From the NCBI GenBank assembly GCA_937873035.1, contig CALMVA010000013.1:1-45171 (forward strand): a stretch of 45,171 nt of DNA, read 5' to 3'. This document shows positions 22,267 through 31,510 of this stretch, piece by piece. The stretch's first letter is position 1. Every line of letters starts with the position of its first letter. Source of the stretch: an uncultured Sphingomonadaceae bacterium. Lineage in GTDB: Bacteria > Pseudomonadota > Alphaproteobacteria > Sphingomonadales > Sphingomonadaceae. Under the pieces are notes generated by a model, which saw only the letters and a program-made list of their open reading frames with translations, was not told the origin of the DNA and ran no database searches. Position numbers and translations under genes: made by a program.

Positions 22267-24329
22267 TTGCCGCCGATTCTGGCAATCTCCTGCCCCGGAT
22301 CGGACGAGAAGGTTGTTGCCTGCACACCTTCCTTGCCAAGGTTATTGACCATCTCACGGGCGTCACCGGCCGATTTGAACGGCCCGACCAGCATACGATT
22401 GGTCTGACGGAAGGGAGCGACCCAAGCACTTTGCTTCGCCAGCGCCTTGGGCGCCTGATCCTTAAGCTTACGCCATGTGCCGGGAAGGCCTGCGCGATTA
22501 TTTCCCGTCGCCACCTGCACCCAGATGCGCGCCGGATTGCGCTTTGCCTTTGCCTCCTCTTCGGCAAGCCGTTTTTCCTCGGCCGCTTTTTCTGCGCGAA
22601 TCTTTTCGTCCGCCGCCGCCTTTTTCTGCGCCGCAATGCGCGCGGCTTTCATTTTTGCTTCATCGGGCAGGGCGACAGATTTGGTTTCCTCTTCCAGTTC
22701 AAGCGTCTGGACGATTTCACCCAAGCTCAAACGCGGACGCGCAGGTGCCGCCGACCCTGATGCCGAGGGCGAGGCGGCAGAAGGTGTCGATGCTGGCGTG
22801 ATCGTCTGTGCGATCATCGGCGGTTGCTCCAATGGCGTCGACGATGCGGCAATCTCGGTCGGCTTGATGACAGATGGCGCCGGCGCAGTCTGGGCCGACA
22901 CGACTTGTGTCGACGTTGATTGAGGCGCCAGCCCTTGCGAGGCCGGGGTCACGCTGGCGGACGTCGGGTTCAACGGGGCGGCGGGGCCCGTCACCGGAAC
23001 AATGGTTGAGCCCATTGAAGGTGGGGGTGAGCCCAAAGCAGCCGGCCGCGATGTCCCGTTGGTCCCCGTCGCCGGTATTTCGGATGAAGGCGCGGAGGTT
23101 TGCGTCACCACACGCTTGGGTGGTGAGGGCGGAACTTCAAACAGCGGAGATGGCAGGGGGGAAGACGCGGCAGCAACTGTCGCGACCTGCGTCGGCCGTG
23201 GCGCGGCATCCGTCGCGCTGCGCACCACCACCGCATCGGGCAAGGGCAGTTGCTTTGCACCCTTCACAACCACAAGCCGATCATTCGGACCCGGCATCGC
23301 AGCTGACGTCCGCGCCGCAACTTCCGGTGAAACGGGCTTGGCGGGCGTGCTGTCCGCAGGCTTTGCGCCTCGACCCTTTTCAGCAAGGCGCGCAAGTTCC
23401 TTCTGACGCTTAGCCTGTCGGCGCGCCTCACGCGGATCAAGCGGCTGCGCGGCGGCGACTATGGCCGGGCGCTCCGCGACAGGTGCCGAGAGACGCGCGG
23501 CAGAGGCGGCATCAACCGGGCGGAAGCCCTCATCAGCCGCAGACGCCACGACCACGCTCGACCCACTTGTCGGCAAGGTGCCAAAATGCACAGCATGGGC
23601 GCGCGCGCCGACGCTCAGCCCGGCAAGGCGCTGCATGAAGTTGACCATGGACCCCGCCGTCTCTGGCGGCGCAACCATGCGCACGATCTTTTCCGCATTG
23701 GCCATGTCGCCATGCATCGCCAGGATGAAGGCCCGCGCACGCCAAGCCCCCTGATCGTTGCGACGAATGAGCGGATCGAGCCGGGCGAGCGCGGCATCCC
23801 GCTCCCCCGCAATGCCAAGCGACAATGCCAGACGACGCGTCACTTCGTCAGATGGTGCGGCCGCAAGTGCGGTAAGATAGTCTTTCTGCGCCTTCTTCCC
23901 CTCACCTTCCAGATCATGGGCGAGGCCGCGATCAGACGCGATGTCGCGCTCAGGCGCGCCAAGGGCAGACGCCTCGTCAAACAGACGGAGAGCCTCGCGC
24001 GACTTTTCCATCATCGTGAGCGCACTGCCAAGCCCCGCCTTGACGCGCGCGTTGCTGGGAGAAAGCTCTTCTGCACGGGCAAGAAAGCCAAAGGCGGCAT
24101 TGGCATCGCCCACCGCGAGCGCGCCCAGCCCGGCGTTAATCAGCGCGTCAACGTTATAGGGATCCCGCGCAAGCGCCTTCAGATTTTCCGAAAGCAAGGC
24201 CGCCGGATCGCTCGAAACGCTTGGCAGGGTCGTGGGTGCTACGGATGGCGTTTGCGCGAAAACGGAACTGGCTGCGCCAAACGCGAGCGCCATTGAACAA
24301 GCGCGCGCGAGAAACATCGGATTTATCAT
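22263..24329 (-). CDS. TPR and SPOR domain protein following ftsZ
   Basis: A 688-residue exported protein. Residues 1-25 are a signal peptide (ending SSVFAQ). Residues 40-240 contain tetratricopeptide repeats (for example NLKALARDPYNVDALINAGLGALAVGDANAAFG). A very long low-complexity region rich in Ala, Pro, Ser and Thr spans about 270-560, followed by a charged helix of alternating Lys, Ala and Glu (about 555-590). The C-terminal 90 residues are a SPOR domain (IWVQVATG...RMLVGPFKSAGDAREMVNNL). SPOR domains bind denuded glycan strands at the septum, so this is probably a periplasmic division-site protein. The position right after ftsZ agrees. It overlaps dgt by GTGA. In many other alphaproteobacteria lpxC follows ftsZ; here it does not. 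Confidence 0.88.
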   Translation of the reverse strand: MINPMFLARACSMALAFGAASSVFAQTPSVAPTTLPSVSSDPAALLSENLKALARDPYNVDALINAGLGALAVGDANAAFGFLARAEELSPSNARVKAGLGSALTMMEKSREALRLFDEASALGAPERDIASDRGLAHDLEGEGKKAQKDYLTALAAAPSDEVTRRLALSLGIAGERDAALARLDPLIRRNDQGAWRARAFILAMHGDMANAEKIVRMVAPPETAGSMVNFMQRLAGLSVGARAHAVHFGTLPTSGSSVVVASAADEGFRPVDAASAARLSAPVAERPAIVAAAQPLDPREARRQAKRQKELARLAEKGRGAKPADSTPAKPVSPEVAARTSAAMPGPNDRLVVVKGAKQLPLPDAVVVRSATDAAPRPTQVATVAAASSPLPSPLFEVPPSPPKRVVTQTSAPSSEIPATGTNGTSRPAALGSPPPSMGSTIVPVTGPAAPLNPTSASVTPASQGLAPQSTSTQVVSAQTAPAPSVIKPTEIAASSTPLEQPPMIAQTITPASTPSAASPSASGSAAPARPRLSLGEIVQTLELEEETKSVALPDEAKMKAARIAAQKKAAADEKIRAEKAAEEKRLAEEEAKAKRNPARIWVQVATGNNRAGLPGTWRKLKDQAPKALAKQSAWVAPFRQTNRMLVGPFKSAGDAREMVNNLGKEGVQATTFSSDPGQEIARIGGK

Positions 24330-24387
24330 ATCCGTCTATCTAGGCGACCGGGCGCGGGTGACAAGGGCCAAAGGGCCTGCACACGCC

Positions 24388-24426
24388 AGATCGTTGCAGC
24401 GCCCCGGCGGGGTGCGGCAACGATCT
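24388..24426 (-). terminator. Long hairpin downstream of ftsZ without a T tract
   Basis: Perfect 10-bp arms AGATCGTTGC (24388-24397) and GCAACGATCT (24417-24426) enclose a second stem, GCGCCCC with GGGGTGC. Together they give about 17 bp. It starts 13 bases after the ftsZ stop. No T run follows on the minus strand, only on the plus strand (CTTTAT). It may be an mRNA-stabilising or partial-termination structure between ftsZ and the SPOR gene rather than a true terminator. Confidence 0.5.
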
Positions 24427-24438
24427 TTATACGTGGCG

Positions 24439-25926
24439 TTATTGATTATTCTGGCGGTTCAGGAAGCGCGGAATGTCCAACGGGTCGGATGATCCCGATT
24501 CCTCAGACTTTGCCGCACCGCGCGCGATGTTCGACATACGCTCAAACAGCGTGCCACCCAGCGGCGCGATCCGCGGTGGTGCGCGTTCCGGTTCGGCGGC
24601 GGGCTCTTGATCCACACTCGGCAGCCAGCTGCGACGCGGTGCCTCTTCCGCCGCCGGCTCGGCAGCAGGTGGAAGCGGATTGGGCTCCGCTGGCTCCGCA
24701 AATACAGCGCCAGTATCGAGCACAAGTTCTTCGCCCGCAGGAGCTGCGTCCATCGTCGGCGGTGTCAGCGTCAGTGGGACCTCTTCAGCAACCGGTTCTG
24801 CAACCGCAGTGAGATCAAGCGGCGCTTCCTCAGCCACCGGCTCCGGCGTCGCTTCAGGTGCGGGGGCTGGTGCAGCAGCCACCGGCTCTTCGACCTTTGG
24901 TTCGGGCTTACGCACGTTCGACAGTGAGAAGACCTGCGCCGGGCGTGGTTCTGCGGAGGCTTCCGCCTCGATGCCCGTGGCGACAACGGAAACGCGGATC
25001 TTGCCATCAAGGCTCGTGTTGAAGGCCGAACCCCAGATGATGTTCGCATCGGGATCGACCAGTTCCTTGATGTGCGACGCCGCTTCGTCAACTTCCATCA
25101 GGCGCATATCTTCACCGCCGGTGATCGAAACGATGACGCCCTTGGCACCCTTCATCGACACACCGTCAAGCAGCGGATTGGCGATGGCCTTTTCGGCAGC
25201 TTCGATGGCGCGGTTTTCGCCTTCGGCTTCACCAGTGCCCATCATCGCCTTGCCCATTTCGCTCATCACGGTGCGAACGTCGGCGAAGTCGAGGTTAATG
25301 AGGCCCGGCATGACCATCAGATCAGTAATGCCGCGCACGCCCTGCTGGAGAACTTCGTCCGCCATGGCGAACGCTTCCTTGAACGTGGTTGAGGGGTTGG
25401 CGATCAGGAAGAGGTTCTGGTTGGGGATAACGATCAGCGTATCAACGTGCTTCTGAAGCTCGGCAATGCCCGCTTCCGCGGCCTTCATGCGGCGCGAACC
25501 TTCAAAGCTGAACGGCTTGGTGACAACGCCAACGGTCAGGATGCCACGATCACGCGCAGCCTTGGCGATAACGGGAGCAGCACCCGTGCCGGTGCCGCCG
25601 CCCATGCCTGCCGCGATGAAGCACATATGCGAACCATCGAGCGCACGCTCGACCTGCTCCAGTGCTTCTTCAGCGGCTGCCCGGCCGATTTCAGGGCGCG
25701 AGCCCGCACCCAGACCCTGGGTGATTTTAAGGCCAAGTTGGATACGGCGTTCAGCACTGCTGCTGTTAAGCGCCTGCGCGTCTGTATTGGCGACGATGAA
25801 GTCAACGCCCTGCACCGAATTGGCGATCATGTTGGCAACCGCGTTGCCGCCAGCGCCGCCGCACCCAATAACGCTGATGCGCGGCTTCAGTTCTTCAACT
25901 TCCGGCGCCATGAACTCGATCGACAT
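24439..25926 (-). CDS. ftsZ: Cell division GTPase FtsZ
   Basis: The tubulin-like protein that forms the division ring. The start ATG (25924-25926) has GGGGAG seven bases upstream, giving 495 residues. [14 protein letters not shown] (17-30), the GTP-binding signature GGGTGTG (109-115) and the T7 loop NLDFADV are intact. After the globular domain (about 320) comes a linker of some 160 residues rich in Pro, Ala and Glu. The conserved C-terminal peptide DIPRFLNRQ, which binds FtsA and other tethers, ends the protein. The long linker is typical of alphaproteobacteria. It is the last division gene of the cluster and has its own 152-base upstream region. Confidence 0.98.
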   Translation of the reverse strand: MSIEFMAPEVEELKPRISVIGCGGAGGNAVANMIANSVQGVDFIVANTDAQALNSSSAERRIQLGLKITQGLGAGSRPEIGRAAAEEALEQVERALDGSHMCFIAAGMGGGTGTGAAPVIAKAARDRGILTVGVVTKPFSFEGSRRMKAAEAGIAELQKHVDTLIVIPNQNLFLIANPSTTFKEAFAMADEVLQQGVRGITDLMVMPGLINLDFADVRTVMSEMGKAMMGTGEAEGENRAIEAAEKAIANPLLDGVSMKGAKGVIVSITGGEDMRLMEVDEAASHIKELVDPDANIIWGSAFNTSLDGKIRVSVVATGIEAEASAEPRPAQVFSLSNVRKPEPKVEEPVAAAPAPAPEATPEPVAEEAPLDLTAVAEPVAEEVPLTLTPPTMDAAPAGEELVLDTGAVFAEPAEPNPLPPAAEPAAEEAPRRSWLPSVDQEPAAEPERAPPRIAPLGGTLFERMSNIARGAAKSEESGSSDPLDIPRFLNRQNNQ

Positions 25927-26030
25927 TTCCCGTCTCCCCTGACCAAAACCGACGGACGAAACCGCCCCCGGTAACCTTGTGCACCAAACCCGCCGAACCT
26001 TCATCAAAAACGAAAACGGTTCGTCGTGTT

Positions 26031-26060
26031 TTAAGAATCGTTCACCCCAATATTATGGGG
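26031..26060 (-). promoter_or_regulatory. Cell-cycle-type motifs in the ftsA-ftsZ spacer
   Basis: The 152-base ftsA-ftsZ gap is the largest in the dcw cluster and the only one likely to hold a separate promoter. It contains GAATC (26035-26039), a GANTC site for the methylase CcrM, next to TTAA (26031-26034), a CtrA half-site. A dyad CCCCA-N6-TGGGG lies at 26045-26060. In Caulobacter, ftsZ transcription depends on GcrA, CtrA and CcrM methylation. Short motifs like these occur by chance, so this is suggestive only. Confidence 0.4.
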
Positions 26061-26078
26061 CTCTGCAACACTCCAGCC

Positions 26079-27338
26079 TCAATATCCTGTCTTGAAGGCA
26101 GATATGAGCTTTCCCATCAGGCCGCCACGGCTTGTTGGGGCCTTGACGCTGCTCTCCATGCCAAAGCCACGCAGGTCTATCGGGTCTGAAGCGGCGTAAT
26201 GAACGAGGCCCGCAAGCGTTGCGAAACCGGGGCCGCTATGGGCATCCGGCAGACCAATCAGCCCGCGCGGACGGCCAACACGAACCGCGCGGCCAAGCAC
26301 GCCCTGCACATAATCCGCCATGCCTTTCAACTCTGCGCCGCCGCCGGTCAAAACCACCTGACGCCCGACCGGTCCGGCGAAACCCAAGTCCTTGAGCGCC
26401 TTGTTGATCTCACCCACCAGATGTTCAAGCCGCTGGCGGATAACGGCGATCAACTGCGCGCGCGTGATGCGATGGCTTTCCCCTTCATCGTCGGCAGAAA
26501 GCGGCGCGACCTCAATCATATCATGATTGTCGCGCGGGCTGGCGGTCGCCGACCCATAGAAGCATTTGATGCGTTCGGCCTGATTGCGGCGCGCGCCAAA
26601 GGCCGAGGCGATGTCGTCAGTAATATCCGCTGAACCGAACGGAATAGAGGTCAGTCCTACGAGCATACCGCCTGCAAAGAGCGAAACATTGGTCACGCCG
26701 CCGCCGATTTCGACCAATGCCACGCCAAGCTCGCGCTCTTCCTCAGACAGCACAGCCATGCCCGTCGCCACGGGCGAAGCGACGATGGACTTTACTTCCA
26801 GATGTGCGCTGCGCACGCACAGGTCTATATTGAGCACGGGCGATCCGTCTGCGCACACCACGTGAATATCTACACCCAGCGTATCGGCATGAAGCCCCAG
26901 CGGCCGCTTGACGCCCTGAAGCCCATCAAGCGTGTAGAGCGTTGGCTGGGCATGAAGGATCATCCGGCCTTCCGGGTCGAGCGATTTGCGCCCGGCGGCC
27001 AGCAACTGGTCAATATCGGTCTGCTCGATGCGATGTCCGCCCAGCTCAACTTCTACCGACGCTATATCGCTGACGAGACCGCCCGCCGAAAAGCCAACCC
27101 AAACATCTTCGATGCTGAGGCCCGCGATGCGCTCTGCCTGCTCAACGGCCTCGCGGATCGCCTTTTCGGTCGCGTCCATGTCCGCAATATAGCCCCGGCG
27201 AACACCCTTGCTTTCGCGCTGGCCCGTGCCCAGCACCTGAATGTCGCCGCCATCGCCCACTTCGGCGATAAGCGCGGAGACTTTCCACGAACCGATGTCG
27301 AGTGCGGTAATCAGGCCAGATGTTCTGGCAACAGCCAT
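26079..27338 (-). CDS. ftsA: Cell division protein FtsA
   Basis: An actin-like ATPase of 419 residues that tethers FtsZ to the membrane. ITALDIGSWKVSALIAEV (phosphate 1), ALVEIGGGVTNVSLF (phosphate 2) and VVLTGGGAELKGM (adenosine motif) are in order. The FtsA-specific 1C subdomain lies between the first two. The C-terminus GLMGKLISAFKTGY is the membrane-targeting amphipathic helix. The ATG has a GGGGGA ribosome-binding site and starts 11 bases after the ftsQ stop, the first junction in the cluster without an overlap. Confidence 0.97.
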   Translation of the reverse strand: MAVARTSGLITALDIGSWKVSALIAEVGDGGDIQVLGTGQRESKGVRRGYIADMDATEKAIREAVEQAERIAGLSIEDVWVGFSAGGLVSDIASVEVELGGHRIEQTDIDQLLAAGRKSLDPEGRMILHAQPTLYTLDGLQGVKRPLGLHADTLGVDIHVVCADGSPVLNIDLCVRSAHLEVKSIVASPVATGMAVLSEEERELGVALVEIGGGVTNVSLFAGGMLVGLTSIPFGSADITDDIASAFGARRNQAERIKCFYGSATASPRDNHDMIEVAPLSADDEGESHRITRAQLIAVIRQRLEHLVGEINKALKDLGFAGPVGRQVVLTGGGAELKGMADYVQGVLGRAVRVGRPRGLIGLPDAHSGPGFATLAGLVHYAASDPIDLRGFGMESSVKAPTSRGGLMGKLISAFKTGY

Positions 27339-27349
27339 CGTGCTTCCCC

Positions 27350-28291
27350 CTACAAATCCGCGGACTGCGTTTCCGCGTCGGTCTTTGCCTCGGTCGTCAC
27401 CTGCACCCGCGGCTCTTCGATGGCACCATTGGCCCGCTTCAACCGGACGACGAATTTCGATGGATCGCGCATATCGAAGCGAACAAAACCACGCCCAAGG
27501 AGGCGCTCCGTCCCATCGATCTGGGCGAAACGCTTCAAGGCGTTGGCCGCGATGTCATCGCCTTCGGGAAGCGCCAGCACTTCACCCGATTCAAAGCGCA
27601 AATCCCAGCGACGATTGCCAACCCAGCTGGCCCCGGCCAGCATCGGCTTCAACGCAGGCACGGTATCCAGCAACTGGTGCAACTGCGCGATCTGGCGATT
27701 AGCATTGGGGCCAACGACCAGCGGCAGCTCTGGAATCGCGTTGGGGTCCACCTGCTCCAGCACGACACCGGTGCCGTCGATCAAGGAGAGCTTCTGATTG
27801 TTCTGCCAGACAGCGGCAGGCTTGCGCTCCACAATGTCGACCACCAGCGTATCGGGCCAGCGGCGCGAAATGCGCGCATCTTCAATCCACCCATATTGCA
27901 AAAGCTGCTCACGCACCTTGTCGAGATCAACAAGCGGCATCGCCATGGAATGTTGGTCGAGCGCGACGGCATAGACAGTGAGCGAGTCCATCCGATCCAG
28001 CCCCTTCACCTCGACGCGCTTGACCTTGAAGCCCGCGCGGCCCGCCACCTGCCCGATTTCGGTGCCCACAAATTGCGGCACGCCTGCATAGACCGCCGCC
28101 GTCACCAATGTTCCGCTGATGAGCAATATGGTTGCAACGGTCATCGCCCGTTCGATCGTCTCAGCCTTGATGGGCACATATTTCCAGAAGAGCGCCATCC
28201 ACTCTTCCCGGCGCGTCTTGGGCTTGCGCACTGCGCTGCGCGTCACCGGCCGCTTGACCGCGCCGCGCGTGATCTTGGTGCTGCCCTTCAC
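27350..28291 (-). CDS. ftsQ: Cell division protein FtsQ
   Basis: A bitopic inner-membrane protein of 313 residues. A basic cytoplasmic N-terminus (many Lys/Arg) is followed by one membrane helix (about 48-70, MTVATILLISGTLVTAAVYAG). Then comes a POTRA domain (FKVKRVEVKGLDRMD...) and the beta domain (GWIEDARISRRWPDTLVVDIVERKPAAVW...LSLIDGTGVVL). FtsQ links the cytoplasmic ring to FtsB/FtsL and the septal synthases. The start is GTG overlapping the ddl stop (GTGA at 28288-28291). Confidence 0.95.
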   Translation of the reverse strand: MKGSTKITRGAVKRPVTRSAVRKPKTRREEWMALFWKYVPIKAETIERAMTVATILLISGTLVTAAVYAGVPQFVGTEIGQVAGRAGFKVKRVEVKGLDRMDSLTVYAVALDQHSMAMPLVDLDKVREQLLQYGWIEDARISRRWPDTLVVDIVERKPAAVWQNNQKLSLIDGTGVVLEQVDPNAIPELPLVVGPNANRQIAQLHQLLDTVPALKPMLAGASWVGNRRWDLRFESGEVLALPEGDDIAANALKRFAQIDGTERLLGRGFVRFDMRDPSKFVVRLKRANGAIEEPRVQVTTEAKTDAETQSADL

Positions 28292-29211
28292 GCCAGCGCC
28301 TCCTTGACCAGAATATCGACGAGTTGCTCATAGGATATGCCAACATGGCGTGCCTGCTCCGGCACAAGACTGAGCGGCGTCATGCCCGGCTGGGTGTTCA
28401 CCTCCAGCAGAAAGACGCCATCCACACCGCGCTCGTCATCCCAGCGGAAGTCAGAGCGTGAAGCCCCCTTGCATCCCAGCACCCGGTGCGCCTGCAACGC
28501 CCAGGCCATCATGGCGCTGGTCACGTCATCGGGGATTTGGGCGGGGCAGATATGATCGGTCTTGCCTTCGGTATATTTGGCCTCGAAATCATAAAAGCCC
28601 GATTTCGGCTGCAACTCGGTCACGCAAAGCGAACGATCTCCCAGCACGGCAACGGTCAGTTCACGCCCCCGGATGAAGGGCTCGGCAAGAAGTTCATCAA
28701 ACTGCTGCCACGGGCCTGCGGCATCGCGCGCAATCGGATTACCGTAATTCGATGTATCGGTGACGATGGCGACACCCACCGACGAGCCTTCGTTAACAGG
28801 TTTCAGCACATAAGGGCGTGGCAACGGATCACGGTCGAATAGCGTCTCGCTTTCGATGACCATGCCGCCGGGCATGGGGATGCCATGCGGCACCAGCGCC
28901 GACTTGGTGAGTTGCTTGTCGATGGCGATGACCGACGTCGCAAGACCCGAATGGGTGTATTTGAGGCCCATCAGGTCCATCATGCCCTGCACCGTGCCAT
29001 CTTCCCCCGGCGAGCCGTGGAGCGCGTTGAACACAACATCGGGCTTCACTTCGGCAAGACGCGTCGCGATGTCGCGGTCCATGTCGATGCGTGTGACGCG
29101 ATAGCCCACGCGCTCCAGCGCATCAGCGACACCCGCACCCGTCACAAGCGACACTTCGCGCTCGGATGACCATCCCCCCATCAGGACTGCAACGTGGATG
29201 GGTGTGCTCAT
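28288..29211 (-). CDS. ddl: D-alanine--D-alanine ligase
   Basis: An ATP-grasp enzyme of 307 residues that makes the D-Ala-D-Ala end of the peptidoglycan stem peptide. The opening VAVLMGGWSSEREVSL is the family start motif. Next are FNALHGSPGEDGTVQG, KPVNEGSSVGVAIV, the ATP-grasp strand FIRGRELTVAVLGD, and the metal/substrate site DFRWDD...FLLEVNTQPGMTPLSL. The ATG at 29209-29211 overlaps the murB stop as ATGA; a start ten codons upstream would lie inside murB and is not supported. Confidence 0.97.
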   Translation of the reverse strand: MSTPIHVAVLMGGWSSEREVSLVTGAGVADALERVGYRVTRIDMDRDIATRLAEVKPDVVFNALHGSPGEDGTVQGMMDLMGLKYTHSGLATSVIAIDKQLTKSALVPHGIPMPGGMVIESETLFDRDPLPRPYVLKPVNEGSSVGVAIVTDTSNYGNPIARDAAGPWQQFDELLAEPFIRGRELTVAVLGDRSLCVTELQPKSGFYDFEAKYTEGKTDHICPAQIPDDVTSAMMAWALQAHRVLGCKGASRSDFRWDDERGVDGVFLLEVNTQPGMTPLSLVPEQARHVGISYEQLVDILVKEALA

Positions 29212-30107
29212 GCGGATCGACCTACTCTTTGAATTTCCCATTCGAGCGCAACGCCCGATTTATCCTTCACGCGACGGCGCACTTCCTCGCCCAGCGCCTC
29301 GATGTCGGCGCTTGTTGCTTCGCCAAGGTTGAGGAGGAAGTTGGTGTGCTTTTCAGAAACCTGCGCGCCACCCAGCATCAGGCCACGACACCCGGCCTCG
29401 TCCACGAGTTGCCAGGCCTTGTGCCCATCGGGGTTCTTGAAGGTAGAGCCGCCCGTCTTGCTGCGCAGCGGCTGCGAGGCTTCTCGGCTAGCGGAAATGC
29501 GATCCATTTCCGCCTGAATATCTTCCGCTTGCCCTGCCCGTCCCTTGAAGCGGGCTCCAACGACAATCGCGCCTTCGGGCAGTTCGGAATGGCGATAGGT
29601 ATAATGAAGCGCCTCGACCGGAAGCTTGAGCAACGATCCATCACGCAGAACAACGTCGCAATCGACCAGAATGTCCTTCACCTCGCCGCCATAAGCGCCC
29701 CCATTCATCCGCACGAAGCCGCCGACAGTGCCGGGGATTGAGCGGAGGAACTCCAGGCCCGCCACCCCATTGTCCCGCGCGGTCGAGGAGACGAGGATGC
29801 CGCTGGCCCCTGCGCCGCAATCAAGCGTCAGCGCATCGACCCGCGATACCGCCGCAAAGGCCTTGCCCAGCCGGACGACCACACCGGGCACCCCGCCATC
29901 GCGCACGATGAGGTTGGAACCCAACCCCAGCGCCATCACGGGCACTTGCGAGTCAAGCGCGTGCAGAAAGCTGCACAGGTCATCAAGATCGGCAGGCTCA
30001 AACAGCCAGTCGGCAGCGCCGCCCGACTTGAACCAGACAAGCGGCGCCAGCGGCGCGTGCGCCGTCAGTTTGCCGCGAACCGGAGGCAAGGCGTGTGCTG
30101 CCGTCAA
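29208..30107 (-). CDS. murB: UDP-N-acetylenolpyruvoylglucosamine reductase (MurB)
   Basis: An FAD enzyme of 299 residues that reduces UDP-GlcNAc-enolpyruvate to UDP-MurNAc with NADPH. FAD-binding landmarks are [25 protein letters not shown] and [19 protein letters not shown]. The active-site serine lies in GGSTFKNP. The size fits type II MurB. I place the start at TTG 30105-30107, which overlaps the murC stop as TTGA in the same way as the cluster's ATGA junctions and follows a GGGTGG stretch. A GTG 69 bases upstream would force a long overlap with murC. Confidence 0.94.
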   Translation of the reverse strand: MTAAHALPPVRGKLTAHAPLAPLVWFKSGGAADWLFEPADLDDLCSFLHALDSQVPVMALGLGSNLIVRDGGVPGVVVRLGKAFAAVSRVDALTLDCGAGASGILVSSTARDNGVAGLEFLRSIPGTVGGFVRMNGGAYGGEVKDILVDCDVVLRDGSLLKLPVEALHYTYRHSELPEGAIVVGARFKGRAGQAEDIQAEMDRISASREASQPLRSKTGGSTFKNPDGHKAWQLVDEAGCRGLMLGGAQVSEKHTNFLLNLGEATSADIEALGEEVRRRVKDKSGVALEWEIQRVGRSA

Positions 30108-31510
30108 CCGCGCGCCACCCGAACAGCATCGGCAAGGCCCGCGGCCCATTTGGTGATGTCGCCGGCTCCCAGACACACGACCAGATCACTGGCGCGCGCC
30201 GTCTTGGCGATTTCTGCCGCCAACGAGGCCGCATCGGCAATCACTGCTGCCGAATGATGCCCGCGCCGCTTGAGGTTGCTCACAAGTGCTGCCGCATCAA
30301 CGCCGTCCAGCGGCGCTTCACCTGCTGCATAGACCGGCGCGACATAAACAATATCAGCATCGTTGAAGCACGAGGCGAACTCATCCATCAAATTGTCGAG
30401 CCGCGAATAGCGATGCGGCTGGCACACCGCGATCACCCGACCCTGCGCACCTTCACGCGCAGCGGCGAGCACGGCGCGGATTTCCACCGGATGGTGGGCA
30501 TAATCATCGATCACCGCCACGCCCTCGACGTCGCCGACCTTGGTGAAGCGCCGCTTGACGCCGCCGAACTTGGCGAAACCACGCTGGATGTCAGCATCCG
30601 ACATTCCCATTTCGAGGCCGACCGCGATGGCGGCGAGTGAATTCTGGACATTGTGGCGGCCCGGCATCGGCAGTTCGATACCCGTGATGACGCGGGTCGA
30701 ACCATCACGCGAGCGCACAGTCACGTCAAAGCGGTTCCCGCCCGGAAATGGCGTCACATTGTCGCCGCGAACATCGGCCTGCGCAGAAAAACCGTAAGTC
30801 ATGATGCGGCGATCGCGGATGCGCGGGATGATCGCCTGCACTTCGGGGTGATCGAGGCAGAGGATCGCAAGGCCGTAGAAGGGCACATTCTCGATAAACT
30901 CGACAAACGCCTTCTTCACCGCATCGAACGACCCATAATGGTCGAGATGCTCAGGGTCGATATTGGTGACAACAGCAATTGTGCCATCGAGCCGCAGGAA
31001 AGAGCCGTCGCTCTCGTCCGCTTCCACGACCATCCAGTCACTGTCGCCAAGCCGCGCGTTCGAGCCATAGCTGTTGATGATGCCGCCGTTGATGACGGTC
31101 GGGTCAATGCCCCCCGCATCGAGCATCGCCGCGATCATCGAGGTCGTGGTCGTCTTACCGTGTGTGCCTGCAACCGCGACGGTCGACTTGAGGCGCATCA
31201 GCTCCGCGAGCATTTCAGCACGGCGCACAATCGGCACGCGCCGCTCCAGCGCCTCTTCAACTTCCGGGTTGCCGCGCTTGACCGCAGTCGACGTCACGAC
31301 GACCGAGGCATCGCCAAGATTGCCAGCCGCATGGCCGATCATCACCTTGATGCCCTTGGCACGCAGTCCTTCCACCACATAGCCCTCGGCGATGTCGGAA
31401 CCCTGCACCGAATAGCCAAGATTGTGCATCACCTCGGCTATGCCCGACATCCCGATGCCGCCAATGCCTACAAAATGGATCGTCCCAATGCTGGTCGGAA
31501 CAGCCTTCAT
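30104..31510 (-). CDS. murC: UDP-N-acetylmuramate--L-alanine ligase
   Basis: The first amino-acid-adding Mur ligase, 468 residues, cytoplasmic. The N-terminal Rossmann-like domain opens with [16 protein letters not shown]. The ATP-binding loop is GTHGKTTTT (115-123), and EADESDGSF and [10 protein letters not shown] mark the central domain. [10 protein letters not shown] lies near the C-terminal domain, as in all MurC proteins. It overlaps both neighbours by four bases (ATGA at 31507-31510 and TTGA at 30104-30107), in keeping with coupled translation. Confidence 0.97.
   Translation of the reverse strand: MKAVPTSIGTIHFVGIGGIGMSGIAEVMHNLGYSVQGSDIAEGYVVEGLRAKGIKVMIGHAAGNLGDASVVVTSTAVKRGNPEVEEALERRVPIVRRAEMLAELMRLKSTVAVAGTHGKTTTTSMIAAMLDAGGIDPTVINGGIINSYGSNARLGDSDWMVVEADESDGSFLRLDGTIAVVTNIDPEHLDHYGSFDAVKKAFVEFIENVPFYGLAILCLDHPEVQAIIPRIRDRRIMTYGFSAQADVRGDNVTPFPGGNRFDVTVRSRDGSTRVITGIELPMPGRHNVQNSLAAIAVGLEMGMSDADIQRGFAKFGGVKRRFTKVGDVEGVAVIDDYAHHPVEIRAVLAAAREGAQGRVIAVCQPHRYSRLDNLMDEFASCFNDADIVYVAPVYAAGEAPLDGVDAAALVSNLKRRGHHSAAVIADAASLAAEIAKTARASDLVVCLGAGDITKWAAGLADAVRVARG

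Noticed and set aside
21322..22407. Open frame of 361 codons antisense to dgt
   Set aside because: It runs through a clearly conserved dgt gene, has no family motif and shows the Arg/Pro-rich composition of an antisense frame.
30108..30176. Longer murB start (GTG at 30176)
   Set aside because: It would overlap murC by 73 bases, and the extra residues are not MurB-like. TTG at 30107 gives the TTGA overlap in line with the rest of the cluster.
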